A stretch of 64,000 bases of DNA from contig OZ020303.1 in NCBI GenBank assembly GCA_963971305.1, positions 36,878,106 through 36,942,105 on the forward strand. The letters are read 5' to 3'. The notes beneath the pieces are model-generated. The model had not been told where the DNA came from. It saw nothing but the letters and a program-made list of their open reading frames with translations, and searched no databases. The position numbers were made by a program, and so were the translations under genes. How positions within the stretch are numbered: position 1 is the first letter of the stretch; each line of letters begins with the position of its first letter. Origin of the DNA: Arcuatula senhousia (Eukaryota > Mollusca > Bivalvia > Mytilida > Mytilidae). Positions 1-12,479 of this stretch are shown in pieces.

Positions 1-250
1 AGAACAATTAAACCAAAAATACCAAATTGGGGAACCAAATTATTACTTAGATTACCAACCTATGTCTGGGGTAGGAAGAAGCTTAAGGTTAAGACATTTT
101 TGAAATTTAAACGGATAATTTTAAGGTTTGATGTGTTCTCCAATACAAAAATGTTGGTACCGGAGCGGGCTAACCTCGGTGAGTTAAAACTCCACCAGCA
201 GTGCTAACCTTCACGGTTGTTCGAAATAAAAATGACATCAAAGTTTTGCT

Positions 251-294
251 ACGCCTGACGCGCGTTTCGTCTATTGAAGACTCATCAGAGGCGC
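251..294 (-). ncRNA. Hammerhead ribozyme, family R, core intact
   Basis: On the minus strand: stem I strand GCGCCU, then CUGAUGA, stem II GUCU/AGAC around a 5-nt loop, GAAA, a minimal stem III within ACGCGCGU, cleavage site GUC, then AGGCGU closing stem I. All core nucleotides are present. Predicted cleavage lies between plus-strand positions 257 and 256. Stem III is too short to be stable alone, as in other animal hammerheads that may work as dimers. Confidence 0.85.
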
Positions 295-669
295 TCTAAT
301 TAAATATTGAAAATGCCAAACACTACTTAATTATGAAGAGCATAGAACAATTAAACCAAAAATACCAAAAATGGGGAACCAAATTATTACTAAGATGATC
401 AACCAATGTCTGGAAGAAGCAGAGGTACCAATGGGGTATCCGAATATCAAAAGTCCGAAAGGGCAGATGTCTGGGTTAGGAAGAACCTTAGGGTTAAGAC
501 AATTTTGAAATTTAAACAGATAATTTAAAGCTTTCATGTGTTCTCCAACACAAAAGTGTTGGTGCCGGAGCGGGCTAACCTCGGGGAATTAAAACTCAAC
601 CAGCAGTGCTAACCTTCACAGGTGTTCGAAATAAAAACGACAACAAAGTTCCAGACAATAAATTTTGCT

Positions 670-713
670 ACGCCTGACGCGCATTTCGTCTATTAAAGAC
701 ACATTAGAGGCAC
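670..713 (-). ncRNA. Hammerhead ribozyme relic, family R, core broken
   Basis: Same layout as the neighbouring copy, but CUGAUGA reads CUAAUGU, removing invariant core bases. Predicted inactive. Confidence 0.75.
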
Positions 714-770
714 TCTACAAAAAATATTGAAAATGCCAAACACTACATGACTATGAAGAGCATACGCGGG

Positions 771-1472
771 TATGTTAATGAAGATCCGAGATTTTTTTCC
801 AGGAAAAGATAACTCTTCGATCCTCATGAATATTTATTAGCTGTATGGGTTGCCCCTGACGACGCGATTTTTTTCTTTCAGCTTATTTCATTACACTCTC
901 CATAATTCGTTATTAAATTGATTTAAAAGCTGAAACTATTTCCAAAAGGACCCCTTGTTTCATTTGAAATGAGCATATGTGTTAAACCTCACCCAGGATA
1001 AAATATGTCAAAAGCCGTGGGCGTGTTTCGATGACCATATTTGGAAAATCAATATCGGAAAAGTGCTTGTACGTTGTTATGACGTCGTCCATTTTGTCTT
1101 AGTGACGTTGGTGTGTCAACTAGCACCTGTTTTTAACAAAGAGTCATTTTTTACATCTAAACGTTAAAGAAGATGACATCATTGACAGAGCTCTGAATTA
1201 ATTTTATCCTGGGGAAACAAGATTAACATTATTTTATTGCCGATGTTGCCGTGATATTCGTTATTTTTAAAACCTTGCTGACCTCCGACCCAGTCATGCC
1301 AGTGTTCAACTGTTCAAGTATGTTGACATAAAAACGATACATGTGGTGATCATTTGCCATGCCACTAAGGACCGCCCGAAATAACAGAAAAATACAAGCA
1401 GGTTAGTTTTGTGCAACACTGTTTTATTTTCACGAGAAATAATAATATGTAAAGCTATATTGAGGCTTTTTT
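771..1472. other. No gene seen; weak inverted repeat at about 975-1230
   Basis: AT-rich. The motif CCCAGGATAAAAT near 993 recurs inverted near 1200, with loosely similar flanks, which may be a decayed MITE of about 230 bp. A 62-codon frame inside it resembles nothing I recognise. Confidence 0.3.
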
Positions 1473-1660
1473 ATGGTATATTGGGATATGGGATATCAAC
1501 ACATTTTCTTAGTGGGATACGGGATATTTGAGGCAAAACTTATTGGGATATGGGATATTTTTGTCAATTTTATTTACAGGGATATGGGATACTGGAAAAA
1601 CATTTTTTTGGGATACAGGATATTTGATGAAAAATTTATGGGGATATGGGATATTGGTAC
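1473..1660 (+). repeat. Degenerate minisatellite based on GGGATATGGGATAT
   Basis: About five irregular copies of GGGATATGGGATATT-like blocks separated by AT-rich spacers. The 93-codon frame across it (1473-1754) is a by-product, giving repeated WDMGY/GIWDI peptides. Confidence 0.7.
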
Positions 1661-1754
1661 CCCCCCTAAACAAGCCCCTATATTTAACAATTTAAAGAAG
1701 AAAAATCATGGCCATTTCTCAGATTTTATATCTTTGTGTTATTTTTTTTTCTAA

Positions 1755-4471
1755 AATGCTTTTAGTTATTAGATTCTACATGAAAATTAAAGACTCGTAG
1801 CCTCTTTGTTTGCCAACTTGCTGAAAATTGAAACTCAACATAATTCTGTGTTAGTAAAATTTAAATGACAAGTTTGATTTGAACAAAATATAACTTGATC
1901 TAAGCATTTCTGTAAGGATAATGTACAGTTTATAAAATTGTCATTTCATGGTGTGAAATTATTTGCTTCATTTGTAAGATAATAAAATTGTACACCTGAT
2001 AATACAAATATTGCATGGGTTAAATATTATGACTTTTTTAGTTTATAGAATTGCAAAGGACATGTGAACTTGCAATATTGGGATTGTTAATATAAAATAC
2101 ATTTTTTAAGCTGGAAATTTATTTCTTGAAATGTGGATTTGTGTAAATTGTGTCTTACTTTTTATTGATGAATAAGTTAAGAATAAAATTATGTTGTTTT
2201 TTTTTCTTTCAGAAAAAGAGACATAAGACAAAAGTTGATACAAGTCATCACCATCTGTAATTTCAAGATATGGCTAAAAACTGACTGTGCATTTAGGATC
2301 ATATATTTTATTAATTCTCACTGGAGGATGTGGAATACAAGTGGATATTTCTAGCATAAAAATTGTGTTTTCCTACACACATCTGCATTCAATCAACTGA
2401 GGAGTCCAATAAGTCTATATATAGAAATTATGAGATTTTGTTTTGAACAGCTACAAATAATTTTTATAATTATCCTAAGATGATGTGGAAAAGACTGAGT
2501 AAAAACATCAATTAAATCTTTTCATGTTGTGTGAAAGACTGTTGTGAATCAATATCAAGTGGAATATGAAAAAAAATGTAATATCTGAACATATTTTTGT
2601 TTGTTCTTTTATATACATGTATATGTCATACATGTATATTCTATTGTTGGGTCCACACAACATTATATATAATTCATAAAGCTCAACTTGAAGGCAAATA
2701 CAGAACAGAATAATTTATTAATGTAGAAAGCTCATATTGGGCATATGACTAGAAACACAAAGAGAAAGGAAACACATATAAGTGTGATGCAATGCCAAAT
2801 ACCAAATAATGAAAGGAATTAGTATAACAATTTGAAATAATTTGCCAATGAACATGATGAAATTATGGAAAAAATTATAAACAATGTTGAAATTTCTCCA
2901 AGTGCTAAGTTTTTTTATTTTATTTCAAAATTCATAATAAGATGTTGTACAATGCATATTTACTCCATACATAGTATTTTATAAATCCTTTAATTCAATT
3001 CATCCTAGTAGTTCATGTATCTTATTACATGTATTCAGTTATCAATATTTCATAAAACTATGCACTCAAATTTACATTCAACTTTGCAAATTTTATTCAA
3101 GTTTGAGATTTGAAATTGACAGAGCATAATTTCAGGTTCTTTTCATAATTATCAGCATAACAACATTCATGTTGTGTTTTCTCTGAAGCCAAGTACAACC
3201 AGTCAACTTTGATAACTCTCCTTTACTTCAAAGGTATGTGGTGATTTTGTATGTGTTGAAAATTATTATATTGTTTCTTCTTCAAGGAAAAAATGTGGGC
3301 TTGTTAGGCCAAAATAACTTGAAAATTCTATTATTTTCTTTACAAAGAAACCAATCATATAACAAGGGAATTTCTGCTTTCTGCTTTGTGTATGTTAGTA
3401 ATAGCATGCACTAGTACATGTAATAAGTAAGATTAGAGCAACATTTTATAAACATATTGGGGCAATATTTCTTTGAAGTTGTGTACAGAATAAGCCCCCC
3501 CTTTTTTTTTGGTGCTAGACATACGATTATTGCCGTAGTGCGAATAAAAACATGAAATTAAACATATTGATATTAGAGTTTTACAGATCACTACGATCTT
3601 TTTAAAAGGACATCTAAAAAGGAGAGAGAAAATTGCAGGCAAAAAATAATAGTTGGTTATCGGTTTCATTTAACGTTTTTGTGAAGCGTTATAGAAGGTT
3701 TGGCATTTTAATAGCACTTCTTTTATTGACCCGCTCAATATTTTATGTCACTTGGCACTGAAAAAACCCCAAGTACAATACAAGTTAGTAAGTTATCACC
3801 GGGGAAAGCGGACAACGTTCTTTATTTGTCTAAAATTGAAAATACCCTTGACTTGGGTTAACTCCCTTATGACGTCACCTGAGTGTTTGACGTAAACGAC
3901 GGTGACAAATCACGGCGTTACATGCTATCTTTAGATGAAAATGACTACCTTTTAGGAATAGTCTTCCAAAATAAAACTTGCATAGTCGAACTCAGAAAAT
4001 GATGTAGTTTTCAAAAAGTGCTGGCCCATTTATCAAATCAATACATTTTGAACAAAAAATAACATTAATTCGCAAACTAATGCCCATTTTCCATTTTCTG
4101 CCCCTTAAATTTAATTTTAAAAATACTTCAAACCAGAATTGAGTAATGGGCCAGAACTTTTCTTATACTAGGCGGTTTCCTCCATCACTGTGCCAAATTT
4201 AAAAGAAATCCATCCAGTGTAAAAGGTAGTCAAATGAGCTTTTAATGAAATTTCATTAAGTTACCCCTCTTGCCGGTCACGTGACACTTTGATGTTTCCG
4301 AAAAGTGAAAAATAGCAGAAATGAAAGTGATACTAACGGACACTTGAATATTTTTATTTAATGTTGTATATGACCATCATAATACTGAAAAAATAAGTTT
4401 CAAAGTATCGTTCAATTGAACATCGATTTTGTATAAATTATTGCGGAACGTCATTAACGTACCTGCGTAGT
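1755..4471. other. AT-rich stretch without recognisable genes
   Basis: No frame longer than about 80 codons and no family I recognise. A pyrimidine tract followed by CAG near 2211 resembles a splice acceptor, but no coding exon follows. The part after about 3840 is richer in CG dinucleotides and TGACGT motifs, with no coding signal. Confidence 0.4.
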
Positions 4472-4545
4472 ACAGTAAAACCAAAAATACCAAACTGGGG
4501 GACCAAATCATTACTAAGATGATCAACCTGTATCTGATGGACTGC
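4472..4545 (-). repeat. Family R fragment without ribozyme
   Basis: About 70 bp match the family R segment with the reverse complement of GGTTGATCATCTTAGTAAT and TTTGGTATTTTTGGTTT. It is truncated on both sides. Confidence 0.7.
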
Positions 4546-4866
4546 ATTTTGTTATATGAATAGAATAAATAATTTTTCCTTCAATTGAAATGAACAACAT
4601 TTTTCAATGCTGTCAAATAACGCCAATTTTGACAAATTCAAATGAAAGAAATGTAAAAATTTAACATTGATTAAAAATTAGTCATTTTTTAAAAGACAAA
4701 CAAAATTTGATCAAAACTGAATCTGCAAAATCTGAAAACCGAATCTAACGTCAACGTTAAAACAGAGCAAAAGAGGTATTGAATTGTACAGGTTTCATGG
4801 CATTTTCATGACGTTGAAATCTTATTTCTTTTTATTCAAACTTGATAAAACCAAGTCTGATCCCTT

Positions 4867-5488
4867 TTAAGGGCATACGATACAGTTACAGAGGGAGATT
4901 ATGACGTCGTCCTTAGATACATATTGTGACGTCATGAAAATAGCCAAGAAAATAATCAGAAATCATAAAAAATGGCTGTTTTTTGCCAATAACTTAAAAA
5001 TGAGCTCGTTGTCCCCTAAGTTTTTCAATGCGATTTTTTTAAATTACAAAAATCCAACAATATGCAAAAGTTTAAAAATATTTTCAATGGACAGTTTTTT
5101 TTTCTATATGGCTTTTATTTCACATAAATTCTTCGAGATTTTCATAAAATACCCTTAAAAACCAATTTGTGGGTTTTATCAGAGTATTGCATATAACAAA
5201 TGGTGACATAATAAACAAGGCCATATTCTCTTAATTGTAAAACAAAAGACAGAGTAGCAATAATACCAGTGGTTAAAAAGTTATGCCATTTTGAATAATT
5301 TTCAAAATATTTTACTTTTTCCAATTTTTGTGAAATGCATCTAATATTCAAGTTTAAATATTTTAAAAACAGATCCGTTAAGACATGGTTTTCTTTTTAT
5401 ATTTAAAATGTACATACTACAATTATCTTAATTGCAAAATTTCATGAATTTGTCAATGGAGGATCTAAACTGTATCGTATGCCCTTAA
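4867..5488. mobile_element. MITE with TTAA target duplication (piggyBac-like)
   Basis: Exact 17-bp terminal inverted repeats: GGGCATACGATACAGTT at 4871-4887 and its complement at 5468-5484. They are flanked by TTAA at 4867-4870 and 5485-5488. TTAA duplication is the hallmark of piggyBac-type transposition, so a non-autonomous relative is inferred. Internal frames (4901-5158 and 5142-5351) show no transposase motifs. Confidence 0.8.
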
Positions 5489-5679
5489 CGAACATATTCT
5501 ACTGCAAATCACATCCGTACACGTCGTCGACCGATAACGTCGAAACGTTAAAACCGCCGTTTAACAACAGGGACTTGATCCGGTCTATCAATATTTTGTT
5601 AACGTCAATGTGCGGTAAGAAAAACAAAAAATCTAACAAAATACTGATAGAGTGGAACAAGCCTCTGTGGTTTAACTGA
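5485..5679 (+). pseudogene. Unrecognised coding-like fragment next to the MITE
   Basis: Sixty-odd open codons end in TGA. Their codon choice (ACG, TCG, CCG) is less AT-biased than the surroundings, which suggests former coding sequence. The right-hand TTAA of the MITE lies at its start. Reading left across the MITE in the same frame meets TGA at 4858-4860, so it cannot simply extend. No family is recognised. It could be a relic exon or a transposon fragment. Confidence 0.3.
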
Positions 5680-5689
5680 TATCCGTGCT

Positions 5690-6296
5690 CGAAACAGGTT
5701 CATTTTTTCGCCAAATGGTTTATGCTTATCTTACACCATTTATGACTTTTATTGGAAAAAAGCAATCGAACCGCCAGAAAACTGGTTTAAAAAATGCAAA
5801 ATGGCGCTCAAGAGAGGAAAACATTGAAAGTAGCACAATATCGGTCTTTTATCGCTCTAAAGATTCAACAAATGTTTTTTTTTCACTTAAATAAAACAAT
5901 CCAATAATAATTTGTGTTATTTTAAATGATGAAACTTGTAGTTTTTATTCCAAACCTGTTTAGTTACTTTTTAAGAAGTCAATATCAAGTTTACTTTATA
6001 AATTTTGGTGAAGTTCCTTCTTGTGCCTAGTACATTATCATTTATTACTAAGATTCATTTAACGCTAATTTTAGACGTTTTTGCCACTTCTCAACAAGAT
6101 AAAATGACACAAAGAACAAAGATGATACATTGGTTATGTGATGGAATTTTTTTTTCGATATAAACCTTATGTGTATAGAAGATTTCAAGACAGGGGTGAA
6201 TGGAATTCAATAGAAATAATTATGCATTCATTACGTCTAGATCACTACAAAAATTGTGATTTTAGTATTTTAAAATCATATGTTACATGTATCTTA
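5690..6296. other. No gene seen
   Basis: AT-rich. Short frames at 5685-5894 and 6138-6326 have no recognisable motifs. Confidence 0.4.
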
Positions 6297-6334
6297 AACA
6301 AATTACAACAAAGTTCCAGAAGATAAATTTTGCT

Positions 6335-6377
6335 ACGCATTGCTCGCATTTCGTCTACTAAAAATCATCAGATGCGC
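6335..6377 (-). ncRNA. Hammerhead relic, family R
   Basis: CUGAUGA and GAAA remain and stem I has a compensated GCGCAU/AUGCGU pairing. Stem II is disrupted and the cleavage triplet reads AGC instead of GUC. Predicted inactive. Confidence 0.6.
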
Positions 6378-6683
6378 TCTTCCCAAAAAATTTTAAAAGC
6401 CAAACATTATATCTAGATTATAAAGAGCATTGAATAATGAAACCAAAACTGCCAAACATGAAAACCAAATTATGACTAAAATCAACTTATGGCTGGTTTA
6501 GGCATGGTTTAGATGATTTTGAAATTAAAACGGATAGTTTATAGCTCTAATGTGTTCGACAACAGTAAAGTGTTGATGCAAGAGTGGGCTGACAACGGGG
6601 AAATAAAGCACCATCAACGGCGCTAACAACCACGGATGTTAGAAATACAAATTACAAGAAAATTCCAGACAATAGATATTGAT

Positions 6684-6728
6684 ACGCCTAACGCACGCGT
6701 TTCGTCTTCTCAGACTCATCAGAGACGA
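6684..6728 (-). ncRNA. Hammerhead ribozyme, diverged family R, possibly competent
   Basis: CUGAUGA, stem II GUCU/AGAC with loop GAGA, and GAAA are retained. Stem III is slightly longer (ACGC/GCGU around GU) and the cleavage triplet is GUU, an allowed NUH site. Stem I has a wobble pair. Confidence 0.6.
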
Positions 6729-6794
6729 TCTACCCAAAATATTGAAAGAGCCAAACAGTATGCCTAGATTATGAAAAGCATTGAACAATTAAAC

Positions 6795-7030
6795 CAAAGT
6801 ACCAAATAAAGGTAATAACAAAACTACCGAACTTGAATGATCAATCTCATAGTCCAGAGAAAATGACAAAAACGAATCAGTCACACCGGAGAACTGGTGG
6901 ATCGCAATGGTCCTGACTTGGTACAGGCATTTCAAACGAAATGGTGGGTTAAACCAGGTTTTATGGCGCCAAACCTCCCTCTTCCATTGCGATCTTAGGA
7001 TCCGGTAATGACCATAGAACACAACATAGT
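6795..7030 (-). repeat. Dispersed repeat family S
   Basis: Matches, in inverted orientation, the copy at 61470-61665, with shorter relatives at 47085-47195 and 63050-63195. Shared landmarks include CCATTGCGATC and CAAGTTCGGTA followed by TTTGTTATTACC. The 83-codon minus frame here is probably a transposon-derived shadow. The element type is unknown. Confidence 0.7.
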
Positions 7031-7374
7031 TGTGAGACACAATAGGGATATTGAGGTGATCATCTCAGTACAGCAGACCAGTCAAACACTAATTAAAACA
7101 ATTAACTATCATATCTTTTAACTCAATTTTGAACATTTCTACTAGTGGCTGATAACGAAGAAAGATTTTTTTTAAGTGATCATATGAGACGTATTTTCTT
7201 ATAGCCCTGCTCCAAAAGTCGGTCACGAAGAAATCGGTGTCTGATCAAAAAATCTGTGAAATGTGTGCAAGCTCTGGCATATCGAATAAGTTGTGAAATA
7301 TAAACACCGTATGCAGGAGAAGTAGGTATATTGCTCTGTAGATTAGGAAAATTAATAATTTGAAAATTTCAAAC

Positions 7375-7600
7375 AATTCGAACAAGAAAACCAAATTATG
7401 ACTAAGATCAACTTATGTCTTGGGTAGGCGGATCTTCAGGATTTAGACAATTTTGAAATCTAAACGAAAAATCTATAGCTTTGATGTGTTCTTTAACATA
7501 AAAATATTGATGCCGGAGCGTGCTAACTTCGGGGAATTAAAACTTCACCAGCATCACTAACCGTCATGGATGTGCGAAATACATATGCAATAATAGAACA
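7375..7600 (-). repeat. Family R fragment lacking the ribozyme
   Basis: Family R sequence from the CCAAATTATGAC landmark through the GGAGCGTGCTAAC segment, ending before the hammerhead. It abuts the pearl-like element that follows. Confidence 0.75.
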
Positions 7601-7611
7601 TTGACTGGAAA

Positions 7612-8310
7612 TAAAACAAGAGGCTCCCAGGAGCCTGAATCGCTCACCTGGTCTTGATGTTGACCCTATACTTTTGTAGAGCTAAATGAGCTGAACATTT
7701 AAGCAAGCAACAGCTTTTCTCTACCTGCAATAGTTTTCATTCTATAGGCCAAAAACACCATTTTTCACCTAAAAGGGGCCATAACCCCTTAAGGAGTCAT
7801 CTGACAACTTCGACCCTATGGAGACTTTTGTAGAGCTAAATGAGCTGAACATTTAAGCAAGCAACAGCTAATCTCTATCTGCAATAGTTTTCATTCTGTA
7901 GGCCAAAAACATGAAAAATCGCTTTTTTCAGGGGCCTTGACCCCTATAAGGAGTCATCTGACAACTTCGACCCTATGGAGAATTTTGTAGAGCTAAATGA
8001 GCTGAACATTTAAGCAAGAAACAGCTAATCTCTATCTGCAATAGTTTTCATTCTGTAGGCCAAAAACATGAAAAATCGCTATTTTTCGGGGGCCGTAACC
8101 CCTATAAGGGGTCATCTGACAACTTGGACCCTATGGAGAATTTTTTAGAGCTAAATGTGCTGAACATTTAAGCAAGCAACAGCTAATCTCTATGTGCAAT
8201 AGTTTCCATTCTGTAGGACAAAAACATGAAAAAACGCTATTTTTCAAGGGCCGTAACCCCTATAAGGGGTCATCTGACAACTTCGACCCTATGGAGACTT
8301 TCGTAGAGGT
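7612..8310 (+). mobile_element. Pearl-like element, 3' truncated, ~158-bp core repeats
   Basis: It opens with the hairpin GGCTCCCAGGAGCC and then CGCTCACCTGG. Four-plus tandem core units follow; the landmark GACCCTATGGAGA starts near 7811, 7968, 8126 and 8284 (spacing 157-158 bp). Bivalve pearl elements are known for ~160-bp core repeats and an ACGG microsatellite, and are thought to be non-autonomous Helentron relatives. The ACGG end is missing because the element runs into the DIRS-like relic. Confidence 0.7.
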
Positions 8311-8339
8311 AGTTGCGGTAGTAGCAGTCCATTTAAGTT

Positions 8340-10515
8340 CTATGGGCATAGAGTAGTAGTAGTTCTGGACGATGGGTTTCTTCTCAATCAAAACAAGTCA
8401 ATTCTCATTTCAGATCGAAACTAGTTCTCAAACTTCTTGTCAAACTAGGGAAGAAGCAATTAGGCACCAATGGGGCATTCGAGCCTTAAATGCCCGAAAA
8501 GGCAACGACGAAACTGGTAAAAATGAACAAGAACAGCACGAAGAAACACAAAACACAAAATCAACTCAATGGAACGCAAACTCATATCACTACAGATCTA
8601 TAATCAATCTAAAAAGGTCAAGTCTAAATCCTTGCCAGAAAATAGTGTAAATTGGGGTTTATTTCAGTTAGATCACAGTGTTGTATTGTCAAATCAAAAA
8701 CAAACTGCTAAACTCTAGATTTCAACACGTTATGTCAGCTTGATTTTTAGCTACGGCAGGAAATTTCTTCTTTATTCTAATGGGATAATGGCCTCATGTT
8801 GGAAAATGATACCAAAATGGTCGATTATTTATAAGTCCGATACAAATTTATCTTCTGAATTTCTGGAGACCAGTCTTTTGGAATTTAGAGACAGAAGTCC
8901 CGATCGCTCCTCACGTAAGATCACATCTGAAGTGGTGGTAGAACAAACCAACAGTTTGAAGGGTGATATAGCATAGGTCGACTAAAGTAGCAATAACAAC
9001 AGATGCATCAACATCAGTAGAATGAGGTGGCTACATGAGGATACAAATTGCACAGGGGACCTGGTCCACAATAGAAAAGAAACTGCACATGAACTGTCTA
9101 GCGTTACAGGCACTGATTAGAACAATCAAACACTTTCTTCCAGTAGTATTAGTGGGGAAAACGTGTTATTTCGTGCGACAACTCGACAATGGTTCAATAT
9201 ATAAAGAAGCAGGGAGAAAACATATCAATTACTCTTTGCTTGAAAACATGGAAGTTGTGAAACCTGGCAAAACAACACCAGATAGAACTGGTATCAGCCC
9301 ATGTGGGAAAGAGATTAATGTATTGGCAGACATTCTCTCGAGAAACAAAACAAAAAACAAACAGAATGGTCTCTGGAGAAATAAATTGTTCAGACAATAT
9401 TTCATCAATGTGGTGATCTATCAATAGATCTATTTGCATCAATTCCTAATTTTGACAAATTCAAATCCTTTTCACATGGTTACATGTAACTCATTAGCAA
9501 GCTTGGATGTGGACAGTGGATTTCCTGTCAATGTCGTGGCAAAACCTGTACGGTTATGCGATTCCCCCATTTGTCTTACCCCAAAGATTCTTCAACACGT
9601 GTGTTATTACAAATGTTGAATATTGCTACATGTAATAGCTCCATTTTTGCCGAGGAGCCTTGCTATCAAGATTTGTTAAAACTTCTAGAAAGATACCAAT
9701 AACAGAAAAATCTATTATTTCAACCTCTCACAAATTTTTTTTCATCCGAACCAAGAAATATCCAAACAAACTGTATTGCTTCTTCTAACAGAATTCTCAG
9801 AAAGAAAGGTTATTCGACACACAAGAGAATTTTTATCTGCCCCCTTGTGAACTGAGACTCAAAAAAACTATGAGTTGCATTAAGACCCATTATTGGCCCA
9901 AGAAAATGAAGTTGGTTTAATTTTTATGATATTTATTAGAAATATAAGCTTATATGTGGTTACAAAGAAAACACATAAAATAAGGCAAATTTCATTCATA
10001 GTGACCTAATTATGACATCATATTTAGTGGTCTTATATGATAAAATAAAGAAAATCTGCAATTTTGAATGGTTTCAGTGCATATTTTCCTTTAGAAAACA
10101 TTGGGCGCATGAAAACAACAAACTCAAAAATGATGGATTTCATCATTTTACACATTTTTGCCAAGTATGAAGTTGTTGTTTTGATGCGCCCACCTTCTTT
10201 CAGACCAAAAAGTGTGTGAAAATCAGCAAAAATCAAAGAAAATATGACAATTTCTTTAATATATGGCTTTTTGAGTTGGCATGACAGCTTAACTGATATA
10301 GCACATGCACAAGCATATCATTTTCTTTAAGCCTAATAATTTATCAATATTTCATCAACTCAAGGCATCTGTATGCTCAGTTTTGATTTCTTGGTAAATT
10401 TTGGGACAAAAATGGGTCTTATTGCCACTCATCCTTTAGAAAATTCTGTGACTTTTGTAATGAAAATGAAATTGATTCTTGTTATGGAACTTTTAAAGAA
10501 AATTCAGAATTTTAA
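8340..10515 (+). pseudogene. DIRS-like retroelement relic (RNase H and recombinase-side region)
   Basis: Decayed coding sequence in several frames. Around 8994-9343 an RNase H-like region shows TTDAS, GTWS..E, LHMNCLALQAL, HFLP, QLDNGS and NVLADILSR in the family order. It continues with SIDLFAS near 9422, a PKILQHV block near 9580, and an LLKLL...QPL block near 9680-9740. After the MITE at 9870-10432 the homology resumes with FCDFCNENEID near 10445-10475. This layout is typical of DIRS/Ngaro elements in bivalves. Frameshifts and stops are frequent and no intact reverse transcriptase core is present. The 130-codon frame 9035-9427 is the longest remnant. Confidence 0.7.
9870..10432. mobile_element. 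MITE inserted in the DIRS-like relic
   Basis: Imperfect terminal inverted repeats of about 22 bp: ATGAGTTGCATTAAGACCCA at the left and the complement of ATGAGTGGCAATAAGACCCA at the right. Coding homology of the DIRS relic stops at one end and resumes at the other. Internal frames carry no transposase motifs. Confidence 0.75.
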
Positions 10516-12479
10516 ACAAGTCGGTTTTTACCGATAAGTGGTCTACAAAATAGCACTGTAGCAGGTTATATGTCAATGCTTTCTACAGTGCTTCCCCCTG
10601 TAGATAAAATTTAAGTTGGTTAATATCATTAAATCAAAAGGCTATTAAATGGTATATTTAACACAAGACCTCCTAAAATTGAATAAACACCTGAATAGGA
10701 TATGTTAAAATGTTAGATAGACTTCAGAAATCACCATTTGAACCTTTCAAGAATGCTGATTAGAAACATTAAACCTTTTTTCATTGCTATCACTACTTTC
10801 AGACGCTGTAGGGACATTCAAGCATTGCAAATTGGAGATTTACAGAGTACTAGAGTGTTTTTTTATTAGAGTTGGACTCACGATCGCCAAACAGGACCGT
10901 CCTGGTCATATGGGACCAAAGATTTTGTACCTTGTCTTAATGAAAATACTTAAGTTGATCCTAAAAGAGCTCTTTGGCCGATAAGTTTAGAGAATAGCAG
11001 TAATATAAATTTTTATTAAGTGTGAATAAACCACACAAGTGTCATTGAGTGTGTTGCGTGTTCTATATATGCTTTGCGATATAAGAAACTCAATTAGGCG
11101 TTAGCGCATGCGCATATCAAATTAATCAGTAGATGCACGATTTTCCATAAGATCAGAATTTTCAAAAGGTCTTTTAAAAGCAAAAATGTCCTGTGTTTTA
11201 CATTTATGTTGTTGGTAAGGCTTCTCGCGTACCAATTTGACTCTTTGATGCAATACATTGAGCCCAATTTTTCAAAATGTCTTTAATTTCCCTCTTATTC
11301 TGTTTTCCATTTGTTGGAATGTTTTGCAGAAATTTTCTTTGTGAAAATTGGTATTTTAGTCACGACAATGCTTTGGTGCTAATATCACTCTGGATGAATA
11401 ATCAAAGGATTAACTCTTTCAACCGATATGCCGTGTTTGGGGTAAGTTCACACCTCATATTGAGCCTCATGTTAACCACTAAAGGTGAGATTATCGTTAC
11501 GATAATGATGGTATCAAAGAAAGGAAGATTAACGCATGGTTCATGTGGTTTTGGAACCAAAAAAGTTACCGTTCCAAACATTGGTCACCAGAATTACTGG
11601 ATGTAAGCTAAGACCACCAATTTCACTGATTTTTAAAAATTGGATTAGTGCAAGCGCTAGTGCCACCCGATGCTTTTAAAAACGTTGGATATGGGAGTCA
11701 AGACTTCAATATGTGTGAAAATTGGAGCCAGGAGATCGTAAGCAGCGGTTTTAGAAACTAGGGAGAGTACGAGTAAAGTAGAGATTAAATCATTTTGTCG
11801 GTATAACTACTGGTGAATTTGAATTTTGTTTATCTACCACGTAAGAATGGCTATTGCTTAATGATTGTGCAAAATTTTACAGTCGTACGACAATTTTTTG
11901 TTGAAATCCAATAGTGTTTATTTCAATGGTATTTTAAATTTCTTTGAATGTTGCGTTTCTTTTTTTTTGTGGCGAGAGAGAGTATATCTAATTGGATTGT
12001 AAATATTATTCAAATGGAATATACCAATTAAAAAAACACGAAAAGCACATTCAACTAGAGCGGTAGGTCCATCATGGGCCGTTTATAAGAAGCCTCAATG
12101 AAGGCCATTTTAAATGCAGAGAGTCGACCATCATAGGTTTTATTTACGAAACTTGGAGCCAAGTATTTTTTCTATATATAAAAAAGTCAAGAAATTTTAT
12201 CAAAAAAGGATGTGTAAATAGAATGTTATTTTGTGTTGGAAGCTTTTATTCGGACGAGATACTGCATATAACATTTTTTTTAAATATTGAATTTGACTTA
12301 ACATAGCTTTGTATGTAGCTAGTTTTTACGTGCTTGTAAATCAGACACTGTGACGCGTATATAGTCTAGCCAATCTAGATTGAAAAAATTGCCTTAACCT
12401 CAAACTAATTACAACAAACGGTTTGTGATTGGAATTAGTTTCTTTGATATAACCTTATGAAAATATAAAAATCGACAAA
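10516..12479. other. No supported gene; 109-codon frame at 11277-11606
   Basis: The frame at 11277-11606 starts with a hydrophobic stretch but matches no family I know, and its composition equals the background. The rest is AT-rich. Confidence 0.35.

Larger units (their letters stand above)
1..770 (-). repeat. Family R hammerhead repeat, about two units (retrozyme-like)
   Basis: Two tandem units of the dispersed ~357-bp family R, read on the minus strand; the left end is cut by the window edge. The unit includes the phrase for the cluster GTAGCAAAATTTATTGTCTG and a GC-rich segment with GCCCGCTCCGGCACCAAC. The two predicted cleavage points are 419 bp apart, so the second unit is longer than usual. 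One hammerhead looks intact and the other is broken. No protein is encoded. Confidence 0.85.
6297..6790 (-). repeat. Old, diverged family R copy (more than one unit)
   Basis: Family R landmarks are all present but much diverged. On the minus strand the right-hand boundary sits at the usual R 3' end (here near GTAATTTGT). Two hammerhead positions occur, one clearly dead. Confidence 0.75.

Noticed and set aside
11277..11606. 109-codon frame with a hydrophobic N-terminus as a small membrane protein
   Set aside because: Composition equals background, no splice context, and no recognised motif. A random frame of this length is plausible in a 64-kb window.
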